DNA of 64,000 nucleotides from Chloroflexota bacterium (GTDB lineage: Bacteria; Chloroflexota; UBA11872; VXOZ01): contig JAAXIC010000017.1 of the NCBI GenBank assembly GCA_012270555.1, forward strand, positions 62,001-126,000, written 5' to 3'. The notes beneath the pieces are model-generated. The model was not told where the DNA came from. It saw nothing but the letters and a program-made list of their open reading frames with translations, and made no database searches. This document shows positions 8,570 through 17,004 of the stretch, one piece after another. How positions within the stretch are numbered: the first letter of the stretch is position 1; every line of letters starts with the position of its first letter. The position numbers were made by a program, and so were the translations under genes.

Positions 8570-9367
8570 TTAGAGTGGCCCGCGAATTGTCTTACGCGAC
8601 GCGAAATCGCTGTCAACGTGATTGCTGGCGCTTTCAGCGCGGCGGGAAATGGCGCCGATCAGCCCGCTGAAAATCCATGCATGCAAAGGGTACTGGGCGT
8701 ACCAATAGACCAAGCCGAACAGGCCCTTTGGGATGAACGAAGCGGTCTGCTCCAAGGTGCTGGTGCCGTCCTGTCCCTCCCGCACTTCGTATTGGAGCCA
8801 AGCCCGGCCGGGTAGCTTCATTTCGGCCCTCAATCGGAGCAGACGGTTCGGTTGCAGGTCTTCCACCCGCCAGAAGTCCAAGGCGTCGCCGACACGCAAG
8901 TTATCGGGATGTCGTCTGCCCCTGCGCAGGCCGGCGCCGCCCAACATGCGATCTAGCATGCCGCGCAGCCGCCACATCCAATTGGCAAAGTACCACCCTC
9001 GCGCCGCGCCGATACCGGTAAAGACGCGGAAGACCTCTGCGGCCGGTGCCGCAACCATGCGGTGACGGCGCTCGACGATCATTCCCTGGTGGGATTCTAG
9101 CCGGGCCGCCGACTCCGGCTCCGACGTTGTGCCGGCGGCATCGCTCCACGCCGTATCGATCCGTCCCTTCTCAAGGTCTCCGATCACGCTGCCAATGGCG
9201 GTGGCGTAGTCTCGGGGCTCGATGTGGGGGAAGAGTGAGCGAGCAAGCGGATTTGTCACGATGACGTCGTTGCGGAGTCCCTCGACGAGTGGTGCGGTGA
9301 TGCCGGCGGGAATGGGGGTCATCCAGTGCACCCAGTAGGAGGATAGGCGGGGTGTGAGCACTGGCAC
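8570..9367 (-). CDS. C-terminal half of a frameshifted NAD-binding/DUF2867 protein
   Basis: This frame continues the gene whose N-terminal half is at 9319-10077. It covers the end of the NAD(P)-binding domain and a DUF2867-like (SRPBCC fold) domain with VFRVFTGIGAARGWYFANW and LRLRAEMKLPGRAWLQYEV. The segment LTPRLSSYWVHWMTPIPAG is exactly what should follow RGLRRWLIPV in an intact protein, but it lies in another frame. The apparent GTG start at 9367 is an artefact with no ribosome site. One missing G/C near 9369-9370 accounts for the break. Confidence 0.75.
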   Translation of the reverse strand: MPVLTPRLSSYWVHWMTPIPAGITAPLVEGLRNDVIVTNPLARSLFPHIEPRDYATAIGSVIGDLEKGRIDTAWSDAAGTTSEPESAARLESHQGMIVERRHRMVAAPAAEVFRVFTGIGAARGWYFANWMWRLRGMLDRMLGGAGLRRGRRHPDNLRVGDALDFWRVEDLQPNRLLRLRAEMKLPGRAWLQYEVREGQDGTSTLEQTASFIPKGLFGLVYWYAQYPLHAWIFSGLIGAISRRAESASNHVDSDFASRKTIRGPL

Positions 9368-10077
9368 CGGATCAGCCAGCGGCGGAGCCCCCGCGCACGT
9401 GCGTAACCGAGCATCAAGCCCTTGTACGTGGTAATGTCACTCCCGCCAATCTCCACAACGGCCCCGCCACTCTCTGGGGTGTCCAGGGCCGAGAACAGGT
9501 ATTCCAGCAAGTCGTCTACGGCAATCGGCTGAATGCGCGAGTATACCCACTTGGGGCAAATCATAATGGGCAGCCGCTCTGCCAGGTACCGGATCATCTC
9601 AAAAGAGATGCTGCCGGAGCCGACGACGACCGCGGCGCGGAATTCCGTGACTGGGACGCCACTCTCTCCCAACGCACTTCCCGTCTCCTGGCGGGAGCGC
9701 AGGTGTGGGGATAGATTGGCTTGCGGGTCTCCCAATCCCCCCAGGTATATGATGCGATTCACGCCTGCATTGCTTGCCGCTTTGCCAAAGGCGCGGGCGG
9801 CTTTGATATCGAGGTCGTGAAAGTTGGCGCCGTGGGACATGCTGTGGATGAGGTAGTAGGCAACGCTTACCCCTTTGAGTGCTCGCGACAGGGTGTCGGG
9901 ACAGAGGATGTCACCCGCCACGATCTCGACCCGGTCGGACCAGGGACGGGAGAGCGCCTTGGCCCGGCTGCGGACGAGCACGCGCACCCGGCGATCCTCC
10001 TGAAGCAGGCGGGGAACCAGCCTGCCGCCGATGTACCCGGTGGCTCCGGTGACCAGAATTGTCTCAGTGCGGTCCAT
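9319..10077 (-). CDS. N-terminal half of a frameshifted NAD(P)-binding (NmrA/SDR-like) protein
   Basis: The Rossmann-fold N-terminus has the dinucleotide motif GATGYIGGRLV and the atypical-SDR features VAYYLIHSM and RIIYLGGLGD. Reading stays in register through RGLRRWLI and then runs into about 20 meaningless residues before a stop at 9319. At the same point the reading frame of the 8570-9367 segment takes over. An intact homologue would be about 490 residues with a DUF2867 C-terminal domain. A single-base deletion in a short C run (9369-9370) is the simplest explanation. It could be a real mutation or a sequence error. Confidence 0.8.
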   Translation of the reverse strand: MDRTETILVTGATGYIGGRLVPRLLQEDRRVRVLVRSRAKALSRPWSDRVEIVAGDILCPDTLSRALKGVSVAYYLIHSMSHGANFHDLDIKAARAFGKAASNAGVNRIIYLGGLGDPQANLSPHLRSRQETGSALGESGVPVTEFRAAVVVGSGSISFEMIRYLAERLPIMICPKWVYSRIQPIAVDDLLEYLFSALDTPESGGAVVEIGGSDITTYKGLMLGYARARGLRRWLIRCQCSHPAYPPTGCTG

Positions 10078-10456
10078 TGGCTGCGTATGGCGACCTGCAA
10101 ACGAACGCTAGAGTCTTGATTTCACTATAGATTGTTACAATGAGCATTGGCTTAACAGCGTGGGGGAGTTAGACGCATGGATCGCTTGCACTACAATACA
10201 TGTCAGAAGTGAAGAGTGGCATTGTTCGCAGCCGCAAGTGGCTGAAAAAGCAGAGCGCTGAGGGGCAAGGCCCACGGTGCAAGTGCGTTCAAGCACCGGC
10301 CTCTTGCGGCCTCACTGGCTTGCGGAGAGTATTGCTGGATTAGCGAAATCGGCATGAAGCCCGTGTTACTATTTCGTCAAGTTCAAGACGGTTGAACGCA
10401 AGGGTGAAAGAACACTGTCCTCAAGAATGGGCAATTCACAGAGAAAGGCTGCAACG
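10078..10456. other. Intergenic region with a possible structured segment
   Basis: This is a 379-base gap between divergent genes. I see no convincing coding frame. At 10232-10325 the strand CCGCAAG can pair with CTTGCGG at 10319-10325 (or with a second copy at 10303-10309). The pairing would enclose hairpins GGGC-AAG-GCCC (10263-10273), CGGTGC/GCACCG (10275-10298) and GGCC/GGCC (10298-10311). It lacks the D-arm and T-arm geometry of a tRNA. It may be an unrecognised small RNA or leader structure, or chance in GC-rich DNA. Confidence 0.3.
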
Positions 10457-11683
10457 ATGCGGGACCCACTTACCATTGCGCGTTCGATCGGCGACCGCTT
10501 TGTCGCCTGGCAGGGCACAATCGGGCGTCCCGACCCGGAGAAGTGTCCCTTCGTCACGACTAGCAGCGACTTCGGTCCGACGCATGCGCACTCGCCGCCG
10601 TACCTGGCGCAGGCCCTCTACCGGCTGTATGAGCGGACTAATGAAGTACGCTACAAGGAGGCGGCTGACCGCTACGCTGTTTTTACGTTCAGCTTCATGC
10701 GCGATCCCGTGCCGCCGGTGGCGGATCGGCAGCGCAATCTGCGGCTGAGCCAGCGGATGGAACGGGATCCAACCACCGTTGGCGATCCACGGACCGTGAA
10801 CAACCTCTTCAGCCGATCCTGGATGCAGGGCGTTGGTCTGTGGTGCTACGGAGAATTCCGTTCACACAACCCGGACGAAAGCTGTTTTGATGCCCGGGCT
10901 GATTCGCTGTTTGATTACCTGCAGCAGCATCGCACCGATCGGGGTCATGCCTACAACATCGGCTACCCGCCTTCCGACTGCCAAGACCCAGCCATTACTG
11001 ATGGCGCTTTCACCGATGATCTCAGGTGGGTCGGTATGGGGTTAGTGCACTACTACGAGCAGACGCGGCGGGATGAAGTGCTGGCATCAGCGGTGCGGTT
11101 GGCGGACTACTACCTTCGCAGCCACCAACCGGGATCGCCGGACGGCGCATTTGTCGAATCACTGGGCACGTGGTGCATCGGGCCGTGGCCGACCGAGATT
11201 GCCGCTGAGCACTTCCCCAGCGTAAGGATGGATGAGACCGGCTGGGGTTTCTCCGCGCGTGGCGCAGTGGAATTCCTGACACGGTTGCACACATGGCTGC
11301 CGGAAGGGCATCCGCGCGAGGCCGTGATGCGCGATCGCTGCACGCGCTCGGTCGAATGGCAATTCTCGTGCCAGTTTGCGGATGGCGCCGTCGGCATGCA
11401 CACGCAAGACGATCACTGGCTGGGTATGACCGCGGCGGCTCTCTCGGCCTACGATCACATACGCGCGGTGGGCTGGGTGGATGAGGCGCTTGCTGAGCGG
11501 CTGGGACCAAGAGTGACGCTAGCAAGCGAGTGGCTGGTCGCCAACGCGACGGAAGAATTCATCGACCAGGGAGGCTACCGTAAGATCACGGGCAGGACCA
11601 CGCCGCACCCGCCGGAAAACCTGGCATGGCTGCTTGGTTGGACGGTTGAAGCGCTGCTGCGGATTGAGGCTGAAGCACTTTGA
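10457..11683 (+). CDS. Uncharacterised protein, possibly an (alpha/alpha)6-barrel enzyme
   Basis: I do not recognise this 408-residue protein with certainty. It has no signal peptide or membrane segment. Repeated Trp/His/Tyr-rich helical stretches (YLAQALYRLYERTNEVRY, GLVHYYEQTRRDEVL, RLADYYLRSHQP, FLTRLHTWLPEGH) look like the alpha-helical repeats of six-hairpin glycosidase-type or uronyl-hydrolase-type barrels. The ATG at 10457 is preferred over one at 10427 because AGAAAGG lies 8-10 bases before it. The gene stands alone between a divergent broken gene and a convergent cupin. A role in carbohydrate processing is only a guess from the fold. Confidence 0.7.
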   Translation: MRDPLTIARSIGDRFVAWQGTIGRPDPEKCPFVTTSSDFGPTHAHSPPYLAQALYRLYERTNEVRYKEAADRYAVFTFSFMRDPVPPVADRQRNLRLSQRMERDPTTVGDPRTVNNLFSRSWMQGVGLWCYGEFRSHNPDESCFDARADSLFDYLQQHRTDRGHAYNIGYPPSDCQDPAITDGAFTDDLRWVGMGLVHYYEQTRRDEVLASAVRLADYYLRSHQPGSPDGAFVESLGTWCIGPWPTEIAAEHFPSVRMDETGWGFSARGAVEFLTRLHTWLPEGHPREAVMRDRCTRSVEWQFSCQFADGAVGMHTQDDHWLGMTAAALSAYDHIRAVGWVDEALAERLGPRVTLASEWLVANATEEFIDQGGYRKITGRTTPHPPENLAWLLGWTVEALLRIEAEAL

Positions 11684-11756
11684 GGCGTGGAAGCAAGGTC
11701 CAAGAACAGCAGCCGACGGATGTCACGCTTACCGGATGGTGTCCTGCTCCGATCTA

Positions 11757-12119
11757 CTACTCTGCAGTCGGCTCGCCCCAGATAATGAGCAACTTCAGCG
11801 TCTCGTCGCCGGTGTTGCGGAAACCGTGGTCAACCCCGGGAGGAGCCATGACGGCGTCACCCGCCCGGACCGGCACTTCTTCTCCGTTCATCCACATGAC
11901 GCCCTGACCCTCAATGAAGTAGTAGAACTCCTCCAGCACGTCGTCGCCTTCGTGGATATGGGAGCCCTCACTCGCGCCCGACAGCAGTTCCCACACCTCG
12001 ATGCGGACGGGCAGCCGCGTGGTTTCCCGGAAGAACCTCCGGCGCGTGATCCTGCCATCCCCTTCGTGGAAGGCGGGCGCGTCCAACACGTCCGCCGCTT
12101 CGTTCTGCTTCCATGCCAT
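11757..12119 (-). CDS. Small cupin-domain protein
   Basis: The 120-residue single-domain cupin has motif 1 in SHIHEGDDVLEEFYYFIEGQG and motif 2 in PPGVDHGFRN. These supply the usual His/Glu/His metal ligands. Such proteins are small beta-barrels that act as isomerases, dioxygenases or ligand-binding partners, and nothing here specifies which. It is convergent with the preceding uncharacterised gene and monocistronic. Confidence 0.85.
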   Translation of the reverse strand: MAWKQNEAADVLDAPAFHEGDGRITRRRFFRETTRLPVRIEVWELLSGASEGSHIHEGDDVLEEFYYFIEGQGVMWMNGEEVPVRAGDAVMAPPGVDHGFRNTGDETLKLLIIWGEPTAE

Positions 12120-12384
12120 CCTGTGCCTCCAAGCCTACTGGTTTGGAATTCAGTATAGCGCACCCTATGACTTGGATTGGGCGCTGCTGACGTCCCAGCC
12201 TACTCATTGCAGTGAATCTGGTTTCTTTGGTTTAATTCTGTAGAGGCCCTGGAGATCGGATTGGCACGTCTCTCCTTGGTAGTGAAACCGGATAACCGGC
12301 GGCGCTCGTTTGTTACCCGGTAATTGTTCGCCAAATAACGGATCGCATGTGGCCGTCAGAGAGGGCACATGGAAGAAGGAAGCA

Positions 12385-13707
12385 ATGAGTCGCGGTCGTA
12401 AGCTACGGGAGTCTGATCCGGTAGAAGTGACGCTCACCGGCATGGCGCATCGCGGGCCGGCGGTGGGCCGCATCGATGGACAGGTGGTTTTCGCGTTCTA
12501 CGGGATTCCTGGTGAGCGCGTTAAGGTGCAACTGGAGCGCCGGCGCAAGAAGCTCCTACACGCGCGCGTCGTTGAAGTGCTCGAAGCTTCACCTGAGCGC
12601 ACCGACCCGCTTTGCCAATACTTTGGTGCATGCGGCGGCTGCCAGTGGCAGCACATTGACTATGCGGCCCAAGTGCGCCTAAAAGAGGAAGTTGTCACCG
12701 AGCACTTTGCGCGGATCGGCAAACAACCGGTTTCCATCGACGCCGTGCACACGCCAAGCTCCCCCTGGGAGTACCGCTATGGCTGCGAGATCGCTCTCTC
12801 ACGCGAAGCGGGCTTCCGGCAGCGTGGCAGCCGTCGTGTCGTCGAGATTGAGCATTGCGCCATTAGTCACCCGCTCATCTCCAAGCTGCTAGCGATACTA
12901 AATGAGATGATCCGCGACGGCAGGATCCCGGATCTGTGGGGAAGGAACTGGGTGGAGACGCGCGTCATTCCGCAAGGTGGCGCCGCCAAGCTGGCGCTGA
13001 TTCTGGAAGGTGTCCGCAATGTTGACCTGGAGGCGGAGCCGGAGCTTGGGGCCGTTCTGGAAGCCCTTGCTACTATTCCGGAGGCGGCGAGCGTCTCCTA
13101 TCGCACCCCAAGCGGTCGCGTGGAGCCCTTCGCCGGATCGGCTCTGGTAGGTATCAAACTTATGGGCAAGACGATCCAGTTTCCGCCCGGGGCTTTCTTC
13201 CAGGCCAGCGTGGAGATGCTGCCGCTTGCTATCTCCCGCATGCGTGAGCTGGCGGCGGTCCAGTCAGATGAGACCGTGCTCGATCTCTACTGCGGCGTTG
13301 GCATATTCGGCCTCTTCATGGCCGAGGACGCTGGACACGTCATCGGCATCGAAGTGGACAAGCAAGCCATCGCAGCCGCGCGGCAGACGGCGGCGGATTG
13401 GGGGCTGCGGAACATCGATTTCTGGGACCTACCTGCCGAGAAGGTAATTGATGACTTGCCCGCAGTCGACGTTGCTATCGTCGATCCGCCGCGCACCGGC
13501 TTGGACCCGCGTGTGCTCCGCGCGGTAGCCGGCAGCGCGCCGAGCCGGATCGTCTACCTCTCATGCGAACCGTCGACGCTGGCGCGCGACGCGGCGCTCT
13601 TGCAGGAAGAGGGGTACCGCGTGGAGCGACTTGAGCTCTTTGACTTCTTTCCGCAGACCTACCACATCGAGAACCTTGCGCTATTTCGTCGCGGCGAACC
13701 CAGCTGA
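12385..13707 (+). CDS. rlmD: 23S rRNA (uracil-5-)-methyltransferase, RlmD/RumA family
   Basis: This SAM-dependent RNA methyltransferase of about 440 residues makes 5-methyluridine, probably in 23S rRNA. A TRAM RNA-binding domain (about 10-68) is followed by iron-sulfur cysteines C77, C83 and C86 in the CxxxxxCGGC motif; C158 is the likely fourth ligand. The SAM site is DLYCGVGIFGLF and the nucleophile Cys lies in YLSCEPSTLARD. I chose the ATG at 12385, preceded by GAAGGAAG, over an upstream in-frame ATG at 12310. It is followed 57 bases later by coaE. RlmD, RlmC and TrmA-like specificities are hard to separate, so the symbol is tentative. Confidence 0.85.
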   Translation: MSRGRKLRESDPVEVTLTGMAHRGPAVGRIDGQVVFAFYGIPGERVKVQLERRRKKLLHARVVEVLEASPERTDPLCQYFGACGGCQWQHIDYAAQVRLKEEVVTEHFARIGKQPVSIDAVHTPSSPWEYRYGCEIALSREAGFRQRGSRRVVEIEHCAISHPLISKLLAILNEMIRDGRIPDLWGRNWVETRVIPQGGAAKLALILEGVRNVDLEAEPELGAVLEALATIPEAASVSYRTPSGRVEPFAGSALVGIKLMGKTIQFPPGAFFQASVEMLPLAISRMRELAAVQSDETVLDLYCGVGIFGLFMAEDAGHVIGIEVDKQAIAAARQTAADWGLRNIDFWDLPAEKVIDDLPAVDVAIVDPPRTGLDPRVLRAVAGSAPSRIVYLSCEPSTLARDAALLQEEGYRVERLELFDFFPQTYHIENLALFRRGEPS

Positions 13708-13764
13708 CACTCAGCATAGAGGACACAACAGCGCGGAGATCGCGTGATTAAGGAGGACGGTCCA

Positions 13765-14442
13765 ATGTCAGACGGCCTGCACAGTGCAGGGAGGCGGCGG
13801 GAAGCGCCTGTAATTGGCATCACGGGCAACATCGGCACCGGCAAGAGTACCGTGGCAAGGCTCCTTGCCACGCTTGGCGCGCACGTGGTTGATGCCGATC
13901 AGGTAGTGCATCGCCTCTACCGTGACCCAGAAAGTGCATTGGTGCAAGCCGTCGCTGCTGAGTTTGGTCAGGATGTCTTGGCGCAAGACGGCTCGCTTGA
14001 TCGTGCCGCCCTCGGCAAAGTAGTGTTCAACGACGCCGCGGCATTGCGCAAACTTGAGAGGATCGTGCATCCCGCCGTCGTGGCAGCCGTGCGGGAGGAC
14101 CTAGACCGGACCCCGCCGCATGTTCCTTTCGCCATAGAGGCCATCAAGCTGATAGAGAGTGACCTTGTAGTGTTGCTGGACGTCGTGTGGACTGTGGTTG
14201 CACCACCGGAATTGCAGCGTGAAAGACTAAGTGCCAAAGGCATGTCACCAGAAGAAGCGCAACGACGCCTGGAAATGCAGCCAACTGTTGAGGATAGGAT
14301 CGCCCAACTGCGGCAAAAGCGCGGCGCCTCTTGCCCGGTCACGAGAATAGCCAATGTGGGGACATTTGCCGACCTAGAGTCGACCGTGCAGGACCTTTGG
14401 GGCACAATGCAGGCAGCGAATCCCGATACCAAGGAGCCCTAG
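13765..14442 (+). CDS. coaE: Dephospho-CoA kinase
   Basis: CoaE catalyses the last step of coenzyme A synthesis, ATP-dependent phosphorylation of the 3' hydroxyl of dephospho-CoA. The 225-residue product has the P-loop GNIGTGKST at 21-29, the DADQVVHRLY motif and the lid/CoA region typical of the family. The start is set by the strong site AAGGAGG (13749-13755) placed 9 bases before this ATG. An earlier in-frame GTG at 13744 would lie upstream of that site. The gene is 4 bases from the next one and probably co-transcribed with it. Confidence 0.95.
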   Translation: MSDGLHSAGRRREAPVIGITGNIGTGKSTVARLLATLGAHVVDADQVVHRLYRDPESALVQAVAAEFGQDVLAQDGSLDRAALGKVVFNDAAALRKLERIVHPAVVAAVREDLDRTPPHVPFAIEAIKLIESDLVVLLDVVWTVVAPPELQRERLSAKGMSPEEAQRRLEMQPTVEDRIAQLRQKRGASCPVTRIANVGTFADLESTVQDLWGTMQAANPDTKEP

Positions 14443-14446
14443 AATC

Positions 14447-15013
14447 ATGCCCTGGACTGTACTCGGCCTCACATTTGCCGCCGGGCAAAACCCGTATGCT
14501 GCCCTGTTTCTCTTGGCGGTGCTGGCCCGCTCCGAAGACGTGGAGTTCTCGTTGCAGTCTCCGTTCACATTTCTGTCTCATACCGTGACGATTGGCGTGC
14601 TCTTTGTGCTTGCGGGTGCACAGGTCTTTGCGGACAAGCACCCCCGTTGGGGGCGTCACGAGGCGGTGGTGAGCGCAATCACGCGTCCGCTCTGTGCGGT
14701 CGTAATCGTGCTTAGTCTGCTCGGCACTGCCGCTGCCGGCGTGTGGCTATGGTTGGCGGTCGCGGTAGTCATCGCGCTCTGCAGCCACGTCTCTCGCGTC
14801 GCCATGCGGCGTCAGCTCGCCAGCAGAATGTCGGGCATGGGATACCTCATGGCTAGTCTTTTGTTGGATAGCGCCGCCCTCGTTGGTGGGTTGCTCGCTA
14901 TCTTGGTGCCCATTGTTGGCGCGGTATTGGGATTGCTGATGCTCGGCGGTGCGGCGGCGCTATCCTTCCGTTGGCGTTTTACGACGAGGGCCAGCCAAGG
15001 GACGGAGTCCTGA
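14447..15013 (+). CDS. DUF4126-like small membrane protein
   Basis: The 188-residue hydrophobic protein has about four or five predicted membrane segments (VTIGVLFVLAGAQVFADK, AVVIVLSLLGTAAAGVWLWL, LLAILVPIVGAVLGLLML). Its layout, a helical hairpin followed by a charged DKHPRW loop, resembles DUF4126. The gene begins 4 bases after coaE and is probably translated from the same message. No function is known for the family. Confidence 0.75.
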   Translation: MPWTVLGLTFAAGQNPYAALFLLAVLARSEDVEFSLQSPFTFLSHTVTIGVLFVLAGAQVFADKHPRWGRHEAVVSAITRPLCAVVIVLSLLGTAAAGVWLWLAVAVVIALCSHVSRVAMRRQLASRMSGMGYLMASLLLDSAALVGGLLAILVPIVGAVLGLLMLGGAAALSFRWRFTTRASQGTES

Positions 15014-15148
15014 GGCAGGAGCAAGCTGCTCTCTGCGCGATCCCACTGCCTGATGCGCGAAGTTTCTGCTGCGTTCCTATTAGGGCAAGTCGCAAGCCTT
15101 TGCGGTCACGCCGTGAACCCGTGGCCTCTCTCTTAAGTGGCCAATAGG

Positions 15149-15169
15149 GCGCAGGTTACAAACCTGCGC
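15149..15169. repeat. Dispersed palindrome GCGCAGGTT-N3-AACCTGCGC (copy 1)
   Basis: This is a 9+9 base perfect inverted repeat around ACA, followed by TACCGGAG. The same palindrome and the same 3' flank recur at 46848-46868 and 56966-56986. Here it is nested inside a second inverted pair, GGCCTC (15123-15128) and GAGGCC (15175-15180). It lies between the convergent DUF4126-like and Agl23-like genes and may also act as a terminator. Confidence 0.8.
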
Positions 15170-15222
15170 TACCGGAGGCCAAACGCGGGACTGGTGGGTA
15201 AGGAAAGCGCTACCGGGAGTAA

Positions 15223-17004
15223 CTAGAGCAGGTGAACGAGATCGCCGCGCACGAAGAAGTAGAAGTCCTGTGAACCGAAGCGGAATTCCGGCGCGTCGAC
15301 GGGTCTGGGCATCTTCCGGCTAACCAGCCACGCTGTGAAATTGCTGCGTGTTGTGGGGTTCGTTATGAATTCCAGCCAGAAAGTCGGCTTCAATTCGCGG
15401 TACAGGTGTTCAGGGAACCACCACCGCAACCTATAGCGAAACGGCACGTAGTTGCTCAGGTGTTCGCGCGCGCTTTCGACCTCGCTTGCGGTGACGATCA
15501 CAAAGGCCGCCTCGCCCGGATCGCCAATCTTGGCTATGTATCCCACCTTGGTGTAGTCGCGGAGATACCACGCGAACGGCCAGGAATCCTCATTGTCGAT
15601 GAGACCGACAATCTCCGTGTCGGTCGTGAGCCTGCGCGAAATCTGCTCAATCTGCGCGACCACATAGGGCACGTCCGGCGTCGTCTGCACGTAGACCAAT
15701 AAGTCCCGCGGCGTGTCGCCGTGGGCGTATGCCAGCGGTAGTCCGGTGTGCAGCGCGTAGACACCGATCAAGAGAAAGAGAGTCAGTGCAATGCGATGGC
15801 GGCGGAGGCCGTTGGGCTCGGCAAACTTCTGTCCCAGAAACCGGGCAACCAAGAGAATGCCCGGCAGAGAGAGATGGAGCACGAGCCAGGGCATGCGTTC
15901 ACCGGCGAGAGAATACAGCACAACCGCGGCGACGAACCAGTAGCAGAGAAAGCGATCCGTCAGGTTGCCGCGACGCGCAAGAAACCACAAAGCTGGCAAC
16001 GCGAATACCGCCACTATCAGTTCATAGAGCGGCACCTGCATGAAGTAATACCAGATGGGTTGGTTGCCCCGGCCGACGTCTTGCTGCGCCAGCCAGTACT
16101 CTAGCGCCTTGATCACGCCGCTCGCGAAATCTTGGGGATGCGTGTAGAAGGCGGTAAAGAAGGTCACGAAAACCAAGAGAAACGCAACTATGCCGGCAAC
16201 GAGAAGCCGCCAATCGCGCCACAGGTCGGCGAGCGCGCTCTTCACCGATTCATGGCTGGGCAAGCGTGCCGCCAGCCCGGGGGTGAATTGCTCCTGCAAG
16301 AACCGAATGATGATGAATGATCCTGCAATAGCCAGGGTAATGTACGTGTTCTCCTTAGTTGCCAGGGAGAGCGCGACGGCTATCGTGCCTATGTAGATAT
16401 ATGCGCGTTGTCTGGTATGCAGCCAGCCAAAGAGCGCCAGCACGATGAGCATGGTCCACGCCACCACGTAGATGTCATTTCGCGCGAACCGAGAGAAGTA
16501 AAGCAAGGGGGGCGAAACGGCCATGAGAATGGCCGCCAGCACCATGCCGTTCCTGCCCAGATAGGGCTTCAGGGGGTAGACCAGCAGCACGGAGAGCACG
16601 CCGAAGAGCGCCGGCCCAAAGCGGGCGACCGCGTCACTGACGCCAAAGAGAAAGAACATGAACGCGGTGAAGTAGAACTGGAACGGGCCGTGCAGCAAGG
16701 GGTTGTAACGGTAATCGAACGAACGGTAGATGTCCCACGCAAAGCGGGCATGCATGCTTTCGTCGTGGTGCAAGGCGCGCGTCCCCAGGTCCCAAAACCG
16801 CGTAAAGGCCACGAACACCATCACCGCGAGGAATACAAGCAGTTGCCAGCGGGAGAGCCCGAAGGGTGTCTCGGTCCGCAGCCAGACAGCAATCGCCGGC
16901 CAATGAGCGGATACCGGCTCTTCCGGCGGTGGGGGTGTCCGGCGCGAGCGCGACTTCTTCGACTTGGACTGCGCCGCGGGTGGGGCTGCTTTCTTAACTG
17001 CCAT
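15223..17004 (-). CDS. TIGR03663-family (Agl23-like) multi-pass membrane protein
   Basis: The 593-residue polytopic membrane protein has a Lys/Pro-rich cytoplasmic N-terminus (KKSKSRRTPPPPEEP-like, 1-30). After the first membrane segment come FTRFWDLGTRALHHDESMHA and WDIYRSFDYRYNPLLHGPF. The DE/HHDE motif in the first extracytoplasmic loop is that of GT-C fold glycosyltransferases that use lipid-linked sugars. The family is named TIGR03663 or Agl23-like and occurs in Chloroflexi and archaea. Its start overlaps the end of the upstream DUF2298 gene by 11 bases, so the two are translationally coupled. The exact sugar donor and target are unknown. Confidence 0.85.
   Translation of the reverse strand: MAVKKAAPPAAQSKSKKSRSRRTPPPPEEPVSAHWPAIAVWLRTETPFGLSRWQLLVFLAVMVFVAFTRFWDLGTRALHHDESMHARFAWDIYRSFDYRYNPLLHGPFQFYFTAFMFFLFGVSDAVARFGPALFGVLSVLLVYPLKPYLGRNGMVLAAILMAVSPPLLYFSRFARNDIYVVAWTMLIVLALFGWLHTRQRAYIYIGTIAVALSLATKENTYITLAIAGSFIIIRFLQEQFTPGLAARLPSHESVKSALADLWRDWRLLVAGIVAFLLVFVTFFTAFYTHPQDFASGVIKALEYWLAQQDVGRGNQPIWYYFMQVPLYELIVAVFALPALWFLARRGNLTDRFLCYWFVAAVVLYSLAGERMPWLVLHLSLPGILLVARFLGQKFAEPNGLRRHRIALTLFLLIGVYALHTGLPLAYAHGDTPRDLLVYVQTTPDVPYVVAQIEQISRRLTTDTEIVGLIDNEDSWPFAWYLRDYTKVGYIAKIGDPGEAAFVIVTASEVESAREHLSNYVPFRYRLRWWFPEHLYRELKPTFWLEFITNPTTRSNFTAWLVSRKMPRPVDAPEFRFGSQDFYFFVRGDLVHLL

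Noticed and set aside
10232-10309. tRNA-like cloverleaf
   Set aside because: The 7-base end stem and length fit, but there is no D-loop GG, the T-stem does not abut the acceptor strand, and no valid anticodon arm can be drawn.
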